Source: CAYSCW01 sp964449165 (GTDB taxonomy: Bacteria; Acidobacteriota; Aminicenantia; Aminicenantales; Aminicenantaceae). From it: a DNA stretch of 64,000 nucleotides. Location of the stretch: positions 1 to 64,000 of the forward strand of contig CAYVAT010000003.1 of the NCBI GenBank assembly GCA_964449165.1, written 5' to 3'. Shown in pieces: positions 16,428-25,463 of this stretch (positions are counted from its first letter, which is position 1; the number at the start of each line of letters is the position of its first letter). Both the position numbers and the translations under genes were made by a program. Under the pieces are notes generated by a model that ran no database searches, was not told the DNA's origin, and saw nothing but the letters and a program-made list of their open reading frames with translations.

Positions 16428-18332
16428 ATGAACGAGCACAAACCTTATGTTCCAGATAAAACTCCATTCAAGGATATTACCCTCAAGGCCGTTGTGTTCG
16501 GAGCCATTTTTGGGATGATCTTTGGTTCAGCCAATGCTTATCTGGGTCTCAGAGTGGGATTGACCATTTCCACGGCCATCCCTCTGGCTGTTATCGCTGT
16601 TGCTGTGTTTAGAATCCTCACTCCTGTTTTAGGAAAAAGCAACATCCTGGATTGTAACATAGCTCAGACAACTGGCTCGGCAAGCTCCTCCCTGGCATCG
16701 GGTATTATTTTCACCATTCCTGCCCTTTTCCTCTGGGGATTCAGCCCTGGTGTATTCAAGATAGGTATCCTGGCGCTTCTTGGAGGTGTGTTGGGAGTCC
16801 TGTTCATGATTCCTTTGAGGAGGTCTTTAATTGTCAAGGAGCATGGAGTCCTTCCCTACCCTGAAGGCACCGCTGCAGCTCAAGTTCTGGTCGCAGCTGA
16901 TACAGGCGGGACTAAGGCCAGAAACGTCTTCCTCGGATTAGGGGTGGGAGCTGTCTTCAAGAGTTTAGTGGGTTTTTTCCACCTCTGGTCGGAGAAGATC
17001 TACCTCAAGATTCCTGTACTCAAAAAAGCCACACTTGGAATGGAACCTACTCCAGCCCTTCTTGGCGTGGGCTTTATCCTGGGACCCCGCATCGCTGGTA
17101 TCATGGTTGCCGGTGGAATGCTCTCCTGGTTGGGGATCATTCCTCTTATCGCCTATTTTGGGGAAAGTCTCAATCTTCCCCTGTTCCCTGAGAAAGAGCT
17201 GGCTATAGTCCAGATGTCTGCCGAGCAGATCTGGGATAAATATATCCGGGTCGTTGGAGCCGGGGCCGTGGCTGTGGCAGGAATCATAACAGTCTTCAAA
17301 TCTTTGCCCACCATGTATAACTCTCTTAAAACAGGCATAAAGGAAATAAGCATAAGAAGGGCAGGCGTGCGGACGAAGACACAGAGGACACAGACGGATC
17401 TTCCCATCACTATTTTAGGCGTGGGAGTTTTGATAACAATAACCGTCCTGGTTTTAGCCCCTCAAGTCCTCGGTATCCAGACTTCGCTCATCATCCGCTT
17501 CATCGCCTCTCTGTGTATCGTCTTTTTTGCTTTTTGCTTTGTGACTGTCTCTTCAAGAATTGTGGGCATGGTAGGAGTGACTTCTAATCCGACTTCAGGG
17601 ATGGCTATCGTCACTCTTCTGGGTACAAGCCTTCTGTTTTATGCCCTGGGATGGACGGACATTCTGGGTCAGGCCACCGCTATAACCATAGGCACTGTAG
17701 TGGCCGTAGGAGCATCTATCGCCGGGGACATCTCTCAAGATCTCAAGGCTGGTTATATCATCGGAGCCACACCGAGGAGACAACAAACGTCAGAATTGAT
17801 TGGAGTTCTGACTTCAGCCTTCGCCATTGCCGCGGCAGTCTGGCTTCTGGGAAGATCCTTTTCCTTTGGTTCTGTTGAATTGCCTGCTCCTCAAGCTGTT
17901 CTGATGAAGACTGTGGTTGAGGGCGTGTTAGGAGGCGATCTTCCTTGGGGCTTGGTGTTAATAGGAGGGGCTTTTGCCATAGTAGCCGAGCTTCTCCGCA
18001 TCCCTTCCCTGCCCTTTGCCGTGGGCATTTATCTACCTTTATCAACCATGACGCCCATCTTCGTGGGCGGACTGGCTAGACAGGTTATCGAAAGTAGAGC
18101 TGGAAAAGACGAGCAGCTTCGAACCCGCAAAAAAGAGAAAGGGATCCTTTTGGGTTCAGGATTCATCGCTGGAGAAGGGATTGCAGGCGTTTTGATTGCC
18201 CTCTATGCTTTCATTGCCAAAGCCAAACCAAAAGGAATTGGAATTGTCTGGCCGGGCGATCTCGGAGATTTCATAGCCTTGGCTGCGTTTCTACTGTTGA
18301 TTGCCTACCTGGTAAGGAGGACTTCAAGATGA
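16428..18332 (+). CDS. OPT-family oligopeptide transporter (copy 1)
   Basis: Polytopic inner-membrane importer of 634 residues (about 14-16 hydrophobic segments) of the OPT superfamily, with the N-terminal signature FGSANAYLGLRVGLTIS and the later repeat-like segment GVTSNPTSGM. OPT proteins take up small peptides or metal-chelator complexes by proton symport; the bacterial branch is generally annotated as peptide transport. The stop overlaps the next gene, cstA, by 4 nt (ATGA). That gene is itself linked to peptide uptake, so the pair is probably a peptide-scavenging operon. Confidence 0.92.
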   Translation: MNEHKPYVPDKTPFKDITLKAVVFGAIFGMIFGSANAYLGLRVGLTISTAIPLAVIAVAVFRILTPVLGKSNILDCNIAQTTGSASSSLASGIIFTIPALFLWGFSPGVFKIGILALLGGVLGVLFMIPLRRSLIVKEHGVLPYPEGTAAAQVLVAADTGGTKARNVFLGLGVGAVFKSLVGFFHLWSEKIYLKIPVLKKATLGMEPTPALLGVGFILGPRIAGIMVAGGMLSWLGIIPLIAYFGESLNLPLFPEKELAIVQMSAEQIWDKYIRVVGAGAVAVAGIITVFKSLPTMYNSLKTGIKEISIRRAGVRTKTQRTQTDLPITILGVGVLITITVLVLAPQVLGIQTSLIIRFIASLCIVFFAFCFVTVSSRIVGMVGVTSNPTSGMAIVTLLGTSLLFYALGWTDILGQATAITIGTVVAVGASIAGDISQDLKAGYIIGATPRRQQTSELIGVLTSAFAIAAAVWLLGRSFSFGSVELPAPQAVLMKTVVEGVLGGDLPWGLVLIGGAFAIVAELLRIPSLPFAVGIYLPLSTMTPIFVGGLARQVIESRAGKDEQLRTRKKEKGILLGSGFIAGEGIAGVLIALYAFIAKAKPKGIGIVWPGDLGDFIALAAFLLLIAYLVRRTSR

Positions 18333-19981
18333 ACGCACTCGTCATCGCTGTTATTCTCATTATCTGGCTCGTTCTGGGCTACAAGATATACGGAAGTTTT
18401 ATCGAAAAAAAAGTCGTGAAGATGGACAACTCCCGCCTGACTCCGGCCAAACAGTTCTTCGATGGAGTAGATTACTCGCCGGCAAAGAAACCTCTTCTCT
18501 TTGGCCATCATTTCTCTTCTATTGCTGGAGCAGGCCCTATCTTGGGCCCGCTTCTGGGGGTTCTCTATTTTGGCTGGCTGGGAACGCTTCTATGGGTAGC
18601 TTTAGGCAGTGTTTTCTTGGGAGCGGTGCATGATTATACTTCGCTTATGACATCTGTTCAGAACAAGGGAACATCCTTAGCCGATATTTCAGAGCGAACT
18701 CTGGGTTTGAGGACAAAGATTATTTTCTCTGTTTTTCTCTGGCTGGCTTTGGCTATGGTGATAGCTGTTTTTGCCGTGGTGGCTGCACAAACGCTTGTTT
18801 CTCAGCCTGAGATTGTGATACCCACCTTTGGCCTGATTTTCATCGCTATGATCTTCGGTTGGTTGATCTACAGGAAAGGAATCAATGTTCCAATCGCTAC
18901 CATCCTTGCTCTCTCCTTGCTCTTTATTCTTATTTATCTAGGACAGTTGTGCCCTATCCAGGCTCCGACTCAAGTCCTGGGAGTTTCTGCTCAGAATTTT
19001 TGGTTTTATATTCTCATCATCTACAGTCTCTTTGCCTCTGCGCTTCCTGTCTGGTTCCTTCTTCAACCGCGTGATTATATCAGTACCTGGATTCTCTTCT
19101 TAGGCTTGGGATTGGGTTATCTAGGTCTCCTGATCTCTCATCCCTCCATCAATGCTCCCGCTTTTGTCTCTTTCACCAGCAAAGGTGGGCCGCTCTGGCC
19201 CATCCTGTTCGTGATCGTTGCCTGCGGTGCTATCTCTGGTTTTCATTCCGTTGTGGCGGGAGGAACGACTGCCAAGCAATTGCCTGATGAGGCCAGTGGC
19301 AAGTTGATCGGATTTGGGGGAATGTTAACAGAGGCAGCCTTAGCAGGCCTGGTGATTCTCATTGCCTCAAGCGCCTTGGTTTGGGATCCCAAAGGAACAG
19401 AAAGCCTGTTTGGCTTTCAATATCTGATGGTCTCCCTCGGTGATCCTATTCGTGCCTTTGCTACTGGATATGGAAGATTTATTTCCTCTCTTCCCGGTCT
19501 TACTCTCACCATTGGGCTTTTCTTTGGCATGGTGATGCTCAATGCCTTTGTTCTGACTACGCTGGACACAGGTACCAGATTAGGGCGCTTTATTTTTTCA
19601 GAGCTTCTCAGTCAAAAGGCTCCTGTGTTCAAGAACAGATGGATCAGCTCAGGTATGATCCTCATTTTTGCTGCATTGCTGGGAGGAACCGAAGGATACA
19701 AGGCGATCTGGCCAGTTTTTGGAGCATCGAACCAACTTGTAGCTGCCCTGGCTTTGATCGTGGTCTCCTCTTATATTGTAGGGATAAAAAGGCCCAAAAA
19801 GTACACCGTTTACCCGGCTATTTTTATGCTGGTCACAACCATAGCTGCTTTGCTCTTCCAAGGATTTCATTTCTTTCAGGCGAAAAGTTATCTTTTGGGA
19901 AGTATTTCCATTGTATTAGTGGCACTTGCTGCAGTCATTGTCTATGATGCCCGGGCAATTCTTTTTAGAGCTGATAGCTGA
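18329..19981 (+). CDS. cstA: Carbon starvation protein A-type transporter
   Basis: Inner-membrane protein of 550 residues with many transmembrane segments and the CstA signature GHHFSSIAGAGPILGP near residue 60, plus GFHSVVAGGTTAKQL and the late NAFVLTTLDTGTRLGRF segment. In E. coli CstA is induced by carbon starvation and takes up peptides or pyruvate. The product is shorter than the E. coli protein and resembles the short CstA type of other phyla. Translationally coupled to the OPT gene upstream. Confidence 0.93.
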   Translation: MNALVIAVILIIWLVLGYKIYGSFIEKKVVKMDNSRLTPAKQFFDGVDYSPAKKPLLFGHHFSSIAGAGPILGPLLGVLYFGWLGTLLWVALGSVFLGAVHDYTSLMTSVQNKGTSLADISERTLGLRTKIIFSVFLWLALAMVIAVFAVVAAQTLVSQPEIVIPTFGLIFIAMIFGWLIYRKGINVPIATILALSLLFILIYLGQLCPIQAPTQVLGVSAQNFWFYILIIYSLFASALPVWFLLQPRDYISTWILFLGLGLGYLGLLISHPSINAPAFVSFTSKGGPLWPILFVIVACGAISGFHSVVAGGTTAKQLPDEASGKLIGFGGMLTEAALAGLVILIASSALVWDPKGTESLFGFQYLMVSLGDPIRAFATGYGRFISSLPGLTLTIGLFFGMVMLNAFVLTTLDTGTRLGRFIFSELLSQKAPVFKNRWISSGMILIFAALLGGTEGYKAIWPVFGASNQLVAALALIVVSSYIVGIKRPKKYTVYPAIFMLVTTIAALLFQGFHFFQAKSYLLGSISIVLVALAAVIVYDARAILFRADS

Positions 19982-20077
19982 AGGGGAACTAGTCTTCCTG
20001 GATATCTGAAGAATGCAGCTTATCCTGTAATAGTCTTGGACGATTTCACATTTGACTGGAGAGGGATTGAGCTATTC

Positions 20078-20353
20078 CTATTCGGGAAGCGTGGTCACTC
20101 TGAAGATGACTCCTTTGGGATCAGGGCAGCAGAGGATTTCTGTCTCAGCAATCCAGTCATCGTGAGGAAGCTCATCTTCTCTCTGCTTCGCTGTTAAAAA
20201 AGGAAAAAGGCTGTTCAAGGCATAAAGGCAGACTTTCTTTCCGTCAGGTATTTCGATAGTTCCTTCTCCCCTGATATAAAAGATGTCGCCGATCCTGTGT
20301 TTGGCTCCACAGCGCTCTTTAATCCCCGTCACTTCTACCTTTAATTCTCTCAT
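20078..20353 (-). CDS. Small TIGR04076-type protein
   Basis: A 91-residue protein recognisable as the TIGR04076 family (function unknown): N-terminal KVEVTGIKERCGAKHRIGD, a central CLYALNSLFPFL segment and C-terminal CCPDPKGVIFRV. Conserved Cys in the first and last motifs hint at metal binding or redox, unproven. The start at 20353 is fixed by GGAGAAAAA directly before ATG; the longer open frame upstream has a different, non-conserved composition. It is divergent from exbD. Confidence 0.75.
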   Translation of the reverse strand: MRELKVEVTGIKERCGAKHRIGDIFYIRGEGTIEIPDGKKVCLYALNSLFPFLTAKQREDELPHDDWIAETEILCCPDPKGVIFRVTTLPE

Positions 20354-20457
20354 TTTTTCTCCTTTCCCTACACAAAAAATATATAGATCATAGAGGAAAA
20401 AATCAAGGAAGCAGTAAAGCATCTTTTTTTTGTAGTATGATAAACTCCATAAACACG

Positions 20458-20487
20458 TTGACAAAGCTCAAAAGGTTATCATAAAAT
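20458..20487 (+). promoter_or_regulatory. Promoter candidate of exbD
   Basis: TTGACA at 20458-20463, an 18-nt spacer and TAAAAT at 20482-20487. The exbD ATG is at 20523, with AGGAGG close upstream. Confidence 0.6.
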
Positions 20488-20522
20488 TAATTTCTGAGTA
20501 ATGGAGAGAAAAGGAGGATCAA

Positions 20523-20918
20523 ATGGCTTCAAAGGCTGAACCCAATGTTGTTCCTCTGTGTGATGTCCTGTTGGTTTTGCTCATCATTTTTATGGTGATC
20601 ACACCCATGGTTCAAAAAGGAGTCGATGTCAAACTTCCTGAAACCACAGCGGACACAAGTGCTACTCCTTCAGGGCTAATTGTCTTGACACTAAAAAAAG
20701 ATATGAGTGTACTCATCAACACAGAAGAGATTGAATTAAGCATGCTCCAAGATCGTCTCAAAAACATCTATTCCACCCGCCAAGATAAAACCATATTCAT
20801 CAGAGCTGATGCCAAGCTCCCCTACAGCCGGGTGATTGAATTGATAGATATTGCCAAGGGTGCGGGAGTTGAGACACTGGGAATCATCCCCGAGTATTTC
20901 ACTGACGAAGAGATGTAA
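20523..20918 (+). CDS. exbD: ExbD/TolR-family proton-channel subunit
   Basis: A 131-residue protein with one N-terminal membrane helix containing the essential Asp (PLCDVLLVLLIIFMV, Asp near residue 14) and a periplasmic ExbD domain (TIFIRADAKLPYSRVIELID). ExbD works with ExbB and TonB, or the equivalent Tol/Mot-like pairs, to transmit proton-motive force to outer-membrane transporters. No ExbB, TonB or TonB-dependent receptor gene is adjacent, so its partners must be elsewhere. The N-terminus is short, with the usual cytoplasmic segment reduced to about ten residues. Good AGGAGG ribosome-binding site. Confidence 0.88.
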   Translation: MASKAEPNVVPLCDVLLVLLIIFMVITPMVQKGVDVKLPETTADTSATPSGLIVLTLKKDMSVLINTEEIELSMLQDRLKNIYSTRQDKTIFIRADAKLPYSRVIELIDIAKGAGVETLGIIPEYFTDEEM

Positions 20919-20960
20919 AGCCTCAACCAAGCATCTTCCTGCTTTCCGGAGTAGCCACGA

Positions 20961-21440
20961 ATGAAAAACACTCTCTTTCCCTTAATTCTGATTTTCCTCC
21001 TTATGATGTTCTCCATCTATGGTGGGAACGACTTAATCGGTCCCGTGACCCAGGATGATATCCTGGAGAGTTTTCCTGAATGGCGGGAAGTCATGTCTTC
21101 TTACGCTCCCCAAGAAGAAGCCATAGAGAAATTAAAAGCCATAGATTTTACAGTCGAGATTGAAATTATACTAGGCACCTGGTGTCCTGACAGCAAGGAA
21201 CATGTCAGTGCCTATTTCAAAATCATTGAATTAGCGGAAAATCCCCTTATTGTTTCCTCTTATATCGGCATTCCTAAGGAAAAAGGAGAACGAGAGCCTT
21301 ATATCCAGGGTAAGAACATCCAGAAAATTCCAACTTTTATCGTCTCCCTGAACGGTGAAGAGATCGGGAGAATCATAGAACGTCCAGAAAAATCTGTTGA
21401 AGAAGATTTGGTGGATATAATAGAAAGCAAAATATATTAA
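20961..21440 (+). CDS. Exported thioredoxin-like protein with CxxS motif
   Basis: A 159-residue protein with an N-terminal signal or anchor helix (MKNTLFPLILIFLLMMF) and a thioredoxin-like domain. The active-site position reads TWCPDS, so only the first Cys is present (CxxS), and the cis-Pro motif is KIPTF. CxxS thioredoxin folds cannot make the internal disulfide and usually act as monothiol isomerases or reductases, or as binding modules. It follows exbD by 42 nt on the same strand. A role in envelope thiol metabolism is inferred. Confidence 0.75.
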   Translation: MKNTLFPLILIFLLMMFSIYGGNDLIGPVTQDDILESFPEWREVMSSYAPQEEAIEKLKAIDFTVEIEIILGTWCPDSKEHVSAYFKIIELAENPLIVSSYIGIPKEKGEREPYIQGKNIQKIPTFIVSLNGEEIGRIIERPEKSVEEDLVDIIESKIY

Positions 21441-21553
21441 TCCTCTATGTAAGATCCACTTTTTTAACCCTTGAGTTTCTGTTTGAAGTTTTGTTCCTGT
21501 TAACCTATCGCTCTTTTCAACATCTCATAACTGTGAATTCTGTCCTGATTGAC

Positions 21554-22705
21554 TCACTTTTTTATAGGCCCGATGACCTCTCTTGATATGATGAGGAGTT
21601 GAATTTCGTTCGTTCCTTCATATATCTGCAGCAGCTTGGCATCTCTCATCAATTTTTCCATGGGGTAGTCTTTCATGTAGCCGTAGCCGCCAAAGATCTG
21701 AAGGGCTTCTGTGGTCACTCTCATGGCCACATCTGACCCGAAGCATTTGGCCATAGCCGATTCTTTGTTGCAGGACTTCTCCTGGTCCAAAAGCCAAGCC
21801 GCGTGCCAGACGAGATGACGGGCTGCGTTGATTTCTGTGGCCATCTGGGCGATCTTGAAGGCGATGTGCTGGAAAAGGGCAATCGGTCTTCTAAACTGAA
21901 CCCTTGTCTTGGCATAATCGACTGCGTATTCCATGGCAGTTCTGGCCACACCCACTCCAGCAGCTCCCACAGGAGCTCGCGTTCTTTCCAGAGTTTTCAT
22001 GGCAATGATGAACCCCATTCCTTCTTTGGCCAGAAGATTTTGGGCAGGGACCCTAACATCGTCGAAAAACATTTCAGCCGTGTTGGATGCCCGGTGGCCC
22101 ATCTTGTCTTCGATTTTTCCAACCGTCAGCCCTGGGGTTTCGCGAGGAACAATAAAGGCGCTGATTCCCCTCGCTCCCTTTTCAGGATTAGTGAGAGCAA
22201 ATACAGTATAAATACTGGCAATCCCACCGTTGGAGGTAAAGCATTTGGAGCCGTTGATGATATATTCGTCACCGACTTTTGTTGCCTTGGTCTTGATGGC
22301 CCCGGCGTCAGAGCCTGCCTCTCTCTCTGTCAGACAGAACGCGGCGAAGGACATCTTTTCTGTTTGAGGAGTAAGGAAGGTCTTCTTCTGCTCATCTGTC
22401 CCAAAGAAAATGATAGGAGTATAGGCCAGAGCGTTGACCATCATAGTGGTGTACATCCCAGCACAACCGGCAGCCAGCTCCTCGCTGAGGATTATGGTGT
22501 CCAAATCACTCAGTCCTCCTCCTCCATATTCTCGAGGTATGGTGCAAGTCAGAAATCCTGCTTGAAAAGCCTTTTGCATAACGTCCTCAGAAAATTCCTC
22601 TCCCTTGTCATATTTTGCGGCGTTGGGCTTCATTTCTTTCTGGGCGAACTCTCTCGCCATTTCCTGGAGGGCCTTTTGTTCATCTGTTAAACTAAAATCG
22701 ATCAA
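21554..22705 (-). CDS. Acyl-CoA dehydrogenase
   Basis: FAD-dependent enzyme of 383 residues that introduces the alpha-beta double bond in acyl-CoAs and passes electrons to ETF. Family motifs: CLTEREAGSDAG (FAD/acyl contact), the QRRPI-like region (VQFRRPIALFQ), GGYGYMKDYPMEKLMRDAK and the catalytic Glu in YEGTNEIQ near residue 367, the position used by short/medium-chain enzymes. Chain-length preference cannot be read. The start is TTG at 22705, supported by AAGGAGGAAAGA immediately upstream. It could serve branched-chain or fatty acyl-CoA oxidation together with the mutase 13 kb away. Confidence 0.93.
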   Translation of the reverse strand: MIDFSLTDEQKALQEMAREFAQKEMKPNAAKYDKGEEFSEDVMQKAFQAGFLTCTIPREYGGGGLSDLDTIILSEELAAGCAGMYTTMMVNALAYTPIIFFGTDEQKKTFLTPQTEKMSFAAFCLTEREAGSDAGAIKTKATKVGDEYIINGSKCFTSNGGIASIYTVFALTNPEKGARGISAFIVPRETPGLTVGKIEDKMGHRASNTAEMFFDDVRVPAQNLLAKEGMGFIIAMKTLERTRAPVGAAGVGVARTAMEYAVDYAKTRVQFRRPIALFQHIAFKIAQMATEINAARHLVWHAAWLLDQEKSCNKESAMAKCFGSDVAMRVTTEALQIFGGYGYMKDYPMEKLMRDAKLLQIYEGTNEIQLLIISREVIGPIKK

Positions 22706-22781
22706 TCTTTCCTCCTTGTTGGTTGATTCGGGTTTTCGCTTCTATTGAACACAAGTTTTATACTGAAATCTTATTTCAATG

Positions 22782-25334
22782 TCAATTTTGTGCAGCTGAT
22801 TTGAAATATGCCGCTTCACGTGCCATCACAAATACAGGATTCTTAATTCCGAAGGCATTCTCTACTATCTGCCGGGGGCGGATACTCTTCTGGGCAGAGT
22901 AATTGAAATAAAGCAAAAGTTTCCCAGATTTTCTGTCGACTCGGACTTCTTCAGGTGCGTTTTCTTTATTTTTGTGTAGAATTTCTTCAATTTGTTTCTT
23001 TATCCTCTCCCACTCTTGTGGAGAATAGTGCTTTTTCTTATCTTTGATTTCCAGTACCTGTTTTATTTCTGGGGCATTTAAATCGATTGAATAGACCAGC
23101 CTTCCCAAATCCTGGTTCAGCCTGGGTGTTCTCTCATCGGGTCTTTGCAATTCCAGAAATTTTATACCTGAGGGGAGATTGGCGTTTAAACGGGCAATAA
23201 ATTGTCTTTCTTGGAGAAGATACAGAGATTTAAATTCCAAGGCTTCTCTTTTTCCTTCCATGCCCAGAGGGAGGGCAGGAAGGTAGGAAATCGTCATCTT
23301 GGGATGATAGCCTTCTGAATGGATAATGGAGATGTTTGCTCTTCGGAAGCTTCGTTGAATCACATTATTGAGATCCATATGTGAAAGATATCTTGCGTTT
23401 TGGCTCTTGGAGTAGAAGACTCGGTAGCGGATAACTTGGTCTGTTTTTTTACCCAGAGGGGCGGAATGTATAGCAGACTTTTTAATTTCTTCCTCATGCT
23501 TTTTAGATAGGAGGGAGGGAAAAGAACATCCTCTGCATACGTTACATGAAAGCTCGAGACAAGGTGCGGTCGACTCCTCCCTCAAAGCTTTCTCCATCTC
23601 TTCCAAGAGGTGAGACTTATAGATTCCTGGATCAATATGATCCCAAGGCAGGATTTCATCCTTCCTTCGAGCACCGAGGTAGAGATGATAGTCGATGTCT
23701 TTGGCTTCGAAAGCTTCCATCCAGGTTTGGAAGCGGAACAGGTCTTTCCAGCTATCGAATCGTGCTCCATTCTGCCATGCTCCTTCCAGAACAGGCATCA
23801 GGCGCCTGTCTCCTCGGGAGAAAACAGCCTCTATCAGCGAGGTTTTCGGAGAATGTTCTTTAAATTTGACGAAAGGATATTTTTTCAATCTGGATTTTAT
23901 GAATCTGTGTTTTTCTCTCAGGGACTCTTCTTCTTCCATGGCCAACCACTGGAATGGCGTATGGGGTTTAGGGATGAAGGAAGAAATGCTCAGGTTGATT
24001 CGAGGTGAGGATTTGAGAATCCCGGAACCTATCCTGATGATTTCTTTGACCATTGCCACGATTCCATCTAAATCATCATCAGTTTCTGTTGGGAGTCCTA
24101 CCATGAAATAAAGTTTGAGCAGTCTCCAGCCCAGTGAAAAAGCGGTTTCCGCTGCCTCGAAGATTTCTCTGTCTTGAAGATTTTTATTGATGACACGCCT
24201 TAATCTTTCTGAGCCAGCTTCAGGAACCAGTGTGAATCCTGTTTTTTTAACTCTGGTGATGCTGCGGGCAATATCAGAAGTAAGACCCTTAGGACGCATC
24301 GAAGGCAAGGAAAGAGAAATCTTTCTCTCTTCCAGATTATCCATCAATGTAGCGACCATTTCATCCAGATATGGATAATCACTTATGGAAAGGGCGGCTA
24401 AAGAGACAGCTTCATATCCCGTTGCATCCAGGCTTTTCATAATATTATGCAGGACAAAAGAAGGGCTTTTGGCTCTGGGTGGAAAATAGATGTTTGTGGC
24501 TTGGCAGAAGCGGCATTTCTGGGGGCAACCCCTCTCTACTTCCACACCCACCCGGTCAAAGACAATTTTTACATTGGGAACAACAGTTTTCTCTGGAAAC
24601 GATGCTTGATCCAATGGGAGAAAGACTCTTTTTTCGATCTTGCTGGGAGCATCCTGTATTGCCTTTACGGCCAGGAGAGAGGACTCTGCGGGATGATAAG
24701 GGACATAGAGAGAAGGCACATAGACTCCTTTAATCTTTGCCAACTCTTTGAGGATAGCCTCCCTCTCCAATTCTTTTTCTTTCAGGCTCACAAATCTCTC
24801 TGCAATTTCCACAAAGCCCTCTTCTCCATCTCCTACCAGAAAAAGATCGAAGATATCGGCCACTGGCTCAGGGTTAAAAGCAGCAGGTCCTCCTGCAATG
24901 ATAAGAGGTGAGTTCAGTTTCCTCTCTGAGGAAAAAAGAGGAATCCAGCCTAGATCGAGGATGGTCAAGATATTAGTGTAGTTGAGTTCATAGAGGAGAG
25001 AGAAACCGATGATATCGAATCGAGAAAGCGGAAGTTTATTTTCAAGCGAAACAAGAGGGATGTTTTTCGACCTGAGTTCTTGTTCGAGATCTACCCAAGG
25101 TGTGAAAACTCTTTCAGCCAGGAAAGAAGGATGTTGATTCAAGACAGCATACAGAATTTTTTGTCCCAGATAAGACATCCCGATCTCATAGATATCAGGA
25201 AAGGCAAGGGCAATTTTTGCCTTCACACTCTTAGGATCTTTTCGAATTTCATTCCATTCTCCTCCTAGATAACGTCCGGGCTTTTCTACCCTCTTCAGGA
25301 TGTCTTCCCAGGCTTCTTTCATCTTCGCATTCAT
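22782..25334 (-). CDS. Two-part radical SAM protein (TIGR03960 + TIGR03936/DUF2344)
   Basis: About 850 residues. The N-terminal part contains a B12-binding-type region (about 50-200) and a radical SAM core with the CxxxCxxC cluster motif in ERGCPQKCRFCQ near residue 270. The last 210 residues, starting RYRVFYSKSQNARYLSHMDL, form the TIGR03936/DUF2344 domain, encoded separately in many bacteria. The function is unknown; in other genomes a RNase E/G gene often follows, suggesting an RNA- or ribosome-related modification. A four-Cys cluster (CLELSCNVCRGC) lies between the two parts and may bind a second metal centre. I start at ATG 25334; the frame opens at a TTG nine codons earlier. Confidence 0.85.
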   Translation of the reverse strand: MNAKMKEAWEDILKRVEKPGRYLGGEWNEIRKDPKSVKAKIALAFPDIYEIGMSYLGQKILYAVLNQHPSFLAERVFTPWVDLEQELRSKNIPLVSLENKLPLSRFDIIGFSLLYELNYTNILTILDLGWIPLFSSERKLNSPLIIAGGPAAFNPEPVADIFDLFLVGDGEEGFVEIAERFVSLKEKELEREAILKELAKIKGVYVPSLYVPYHPAESSLLAVKAIQDAPSKIEKRVFLPLDQASFPEKTVVPNVKIVFDRVGVEVERGCPQKCRFCQATNIYFPPRAKSPSFVLHNIMKSLDATGYEAVSLAALSISDYPYLDEMVATLMDNLEERKISLSLPSMRPKGLTSDIARSITRVKKTGFTLVPEAGSERLRRVINKNLQDREIFEAAETAFSLGWRLLKLYFMVGLPTETDDDLDGIVAMVKEIIRIGSGILKSSPRINLSISSFIPKPHTPFQWLAMEEEESLREKHRFIKSRLKKYPFVKFKEHSPKTSLIEAVFSRGDRRLMPVLEGAWQNGARFDSWKDLFRFQTWMEAFEAKDIDYHLYLGARRKDEILPWDHIDPGIYKSHLLEEMEKALREESTAPCLELSCNVCRGCSFPSLLSKKHEEEIKKSAIHSAPLGKKTDQVIRYRVFYSKSQNARYLSHMDLNNVIQRSFRRANISIIHSEGYHPKMTISYLPALPLGMEGKREALEFKSLYLLQERQFIARLNANLPSGIKFLELQRPDERTPRLNQDLGRLVYSIDLNAPEIKQVLEIKDKKKHYSPQEWERIKKQIEEILHKNKENAPEEVRVDRKSGKLLLYFNYSAQKSIRPRQIVENAFGIKNPVFVMAREAAYFKSAAQN

Positions 25335-25463
25335 TTTCACTGTTTTTTGCAGACAAAGCAAGCTGTGGAAATACCTCCGGAAGTACTTTTTTAATTTTGC
25401 GAATTGGCCAGGATAGAAGTTGTGAGGAAGGGCATCGCTTTGAGGATTGTCCTTCGCTCTTGA

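Noticed and set aside
21803..22690. Long + strand ORF of 295 codons antisense to the acyl-CoA dehydrogenase
   Set aside because: No family resemblance, Cys/Ser/His-rich composition, and fully opposite a clearly conserved gene; a shadow frame.
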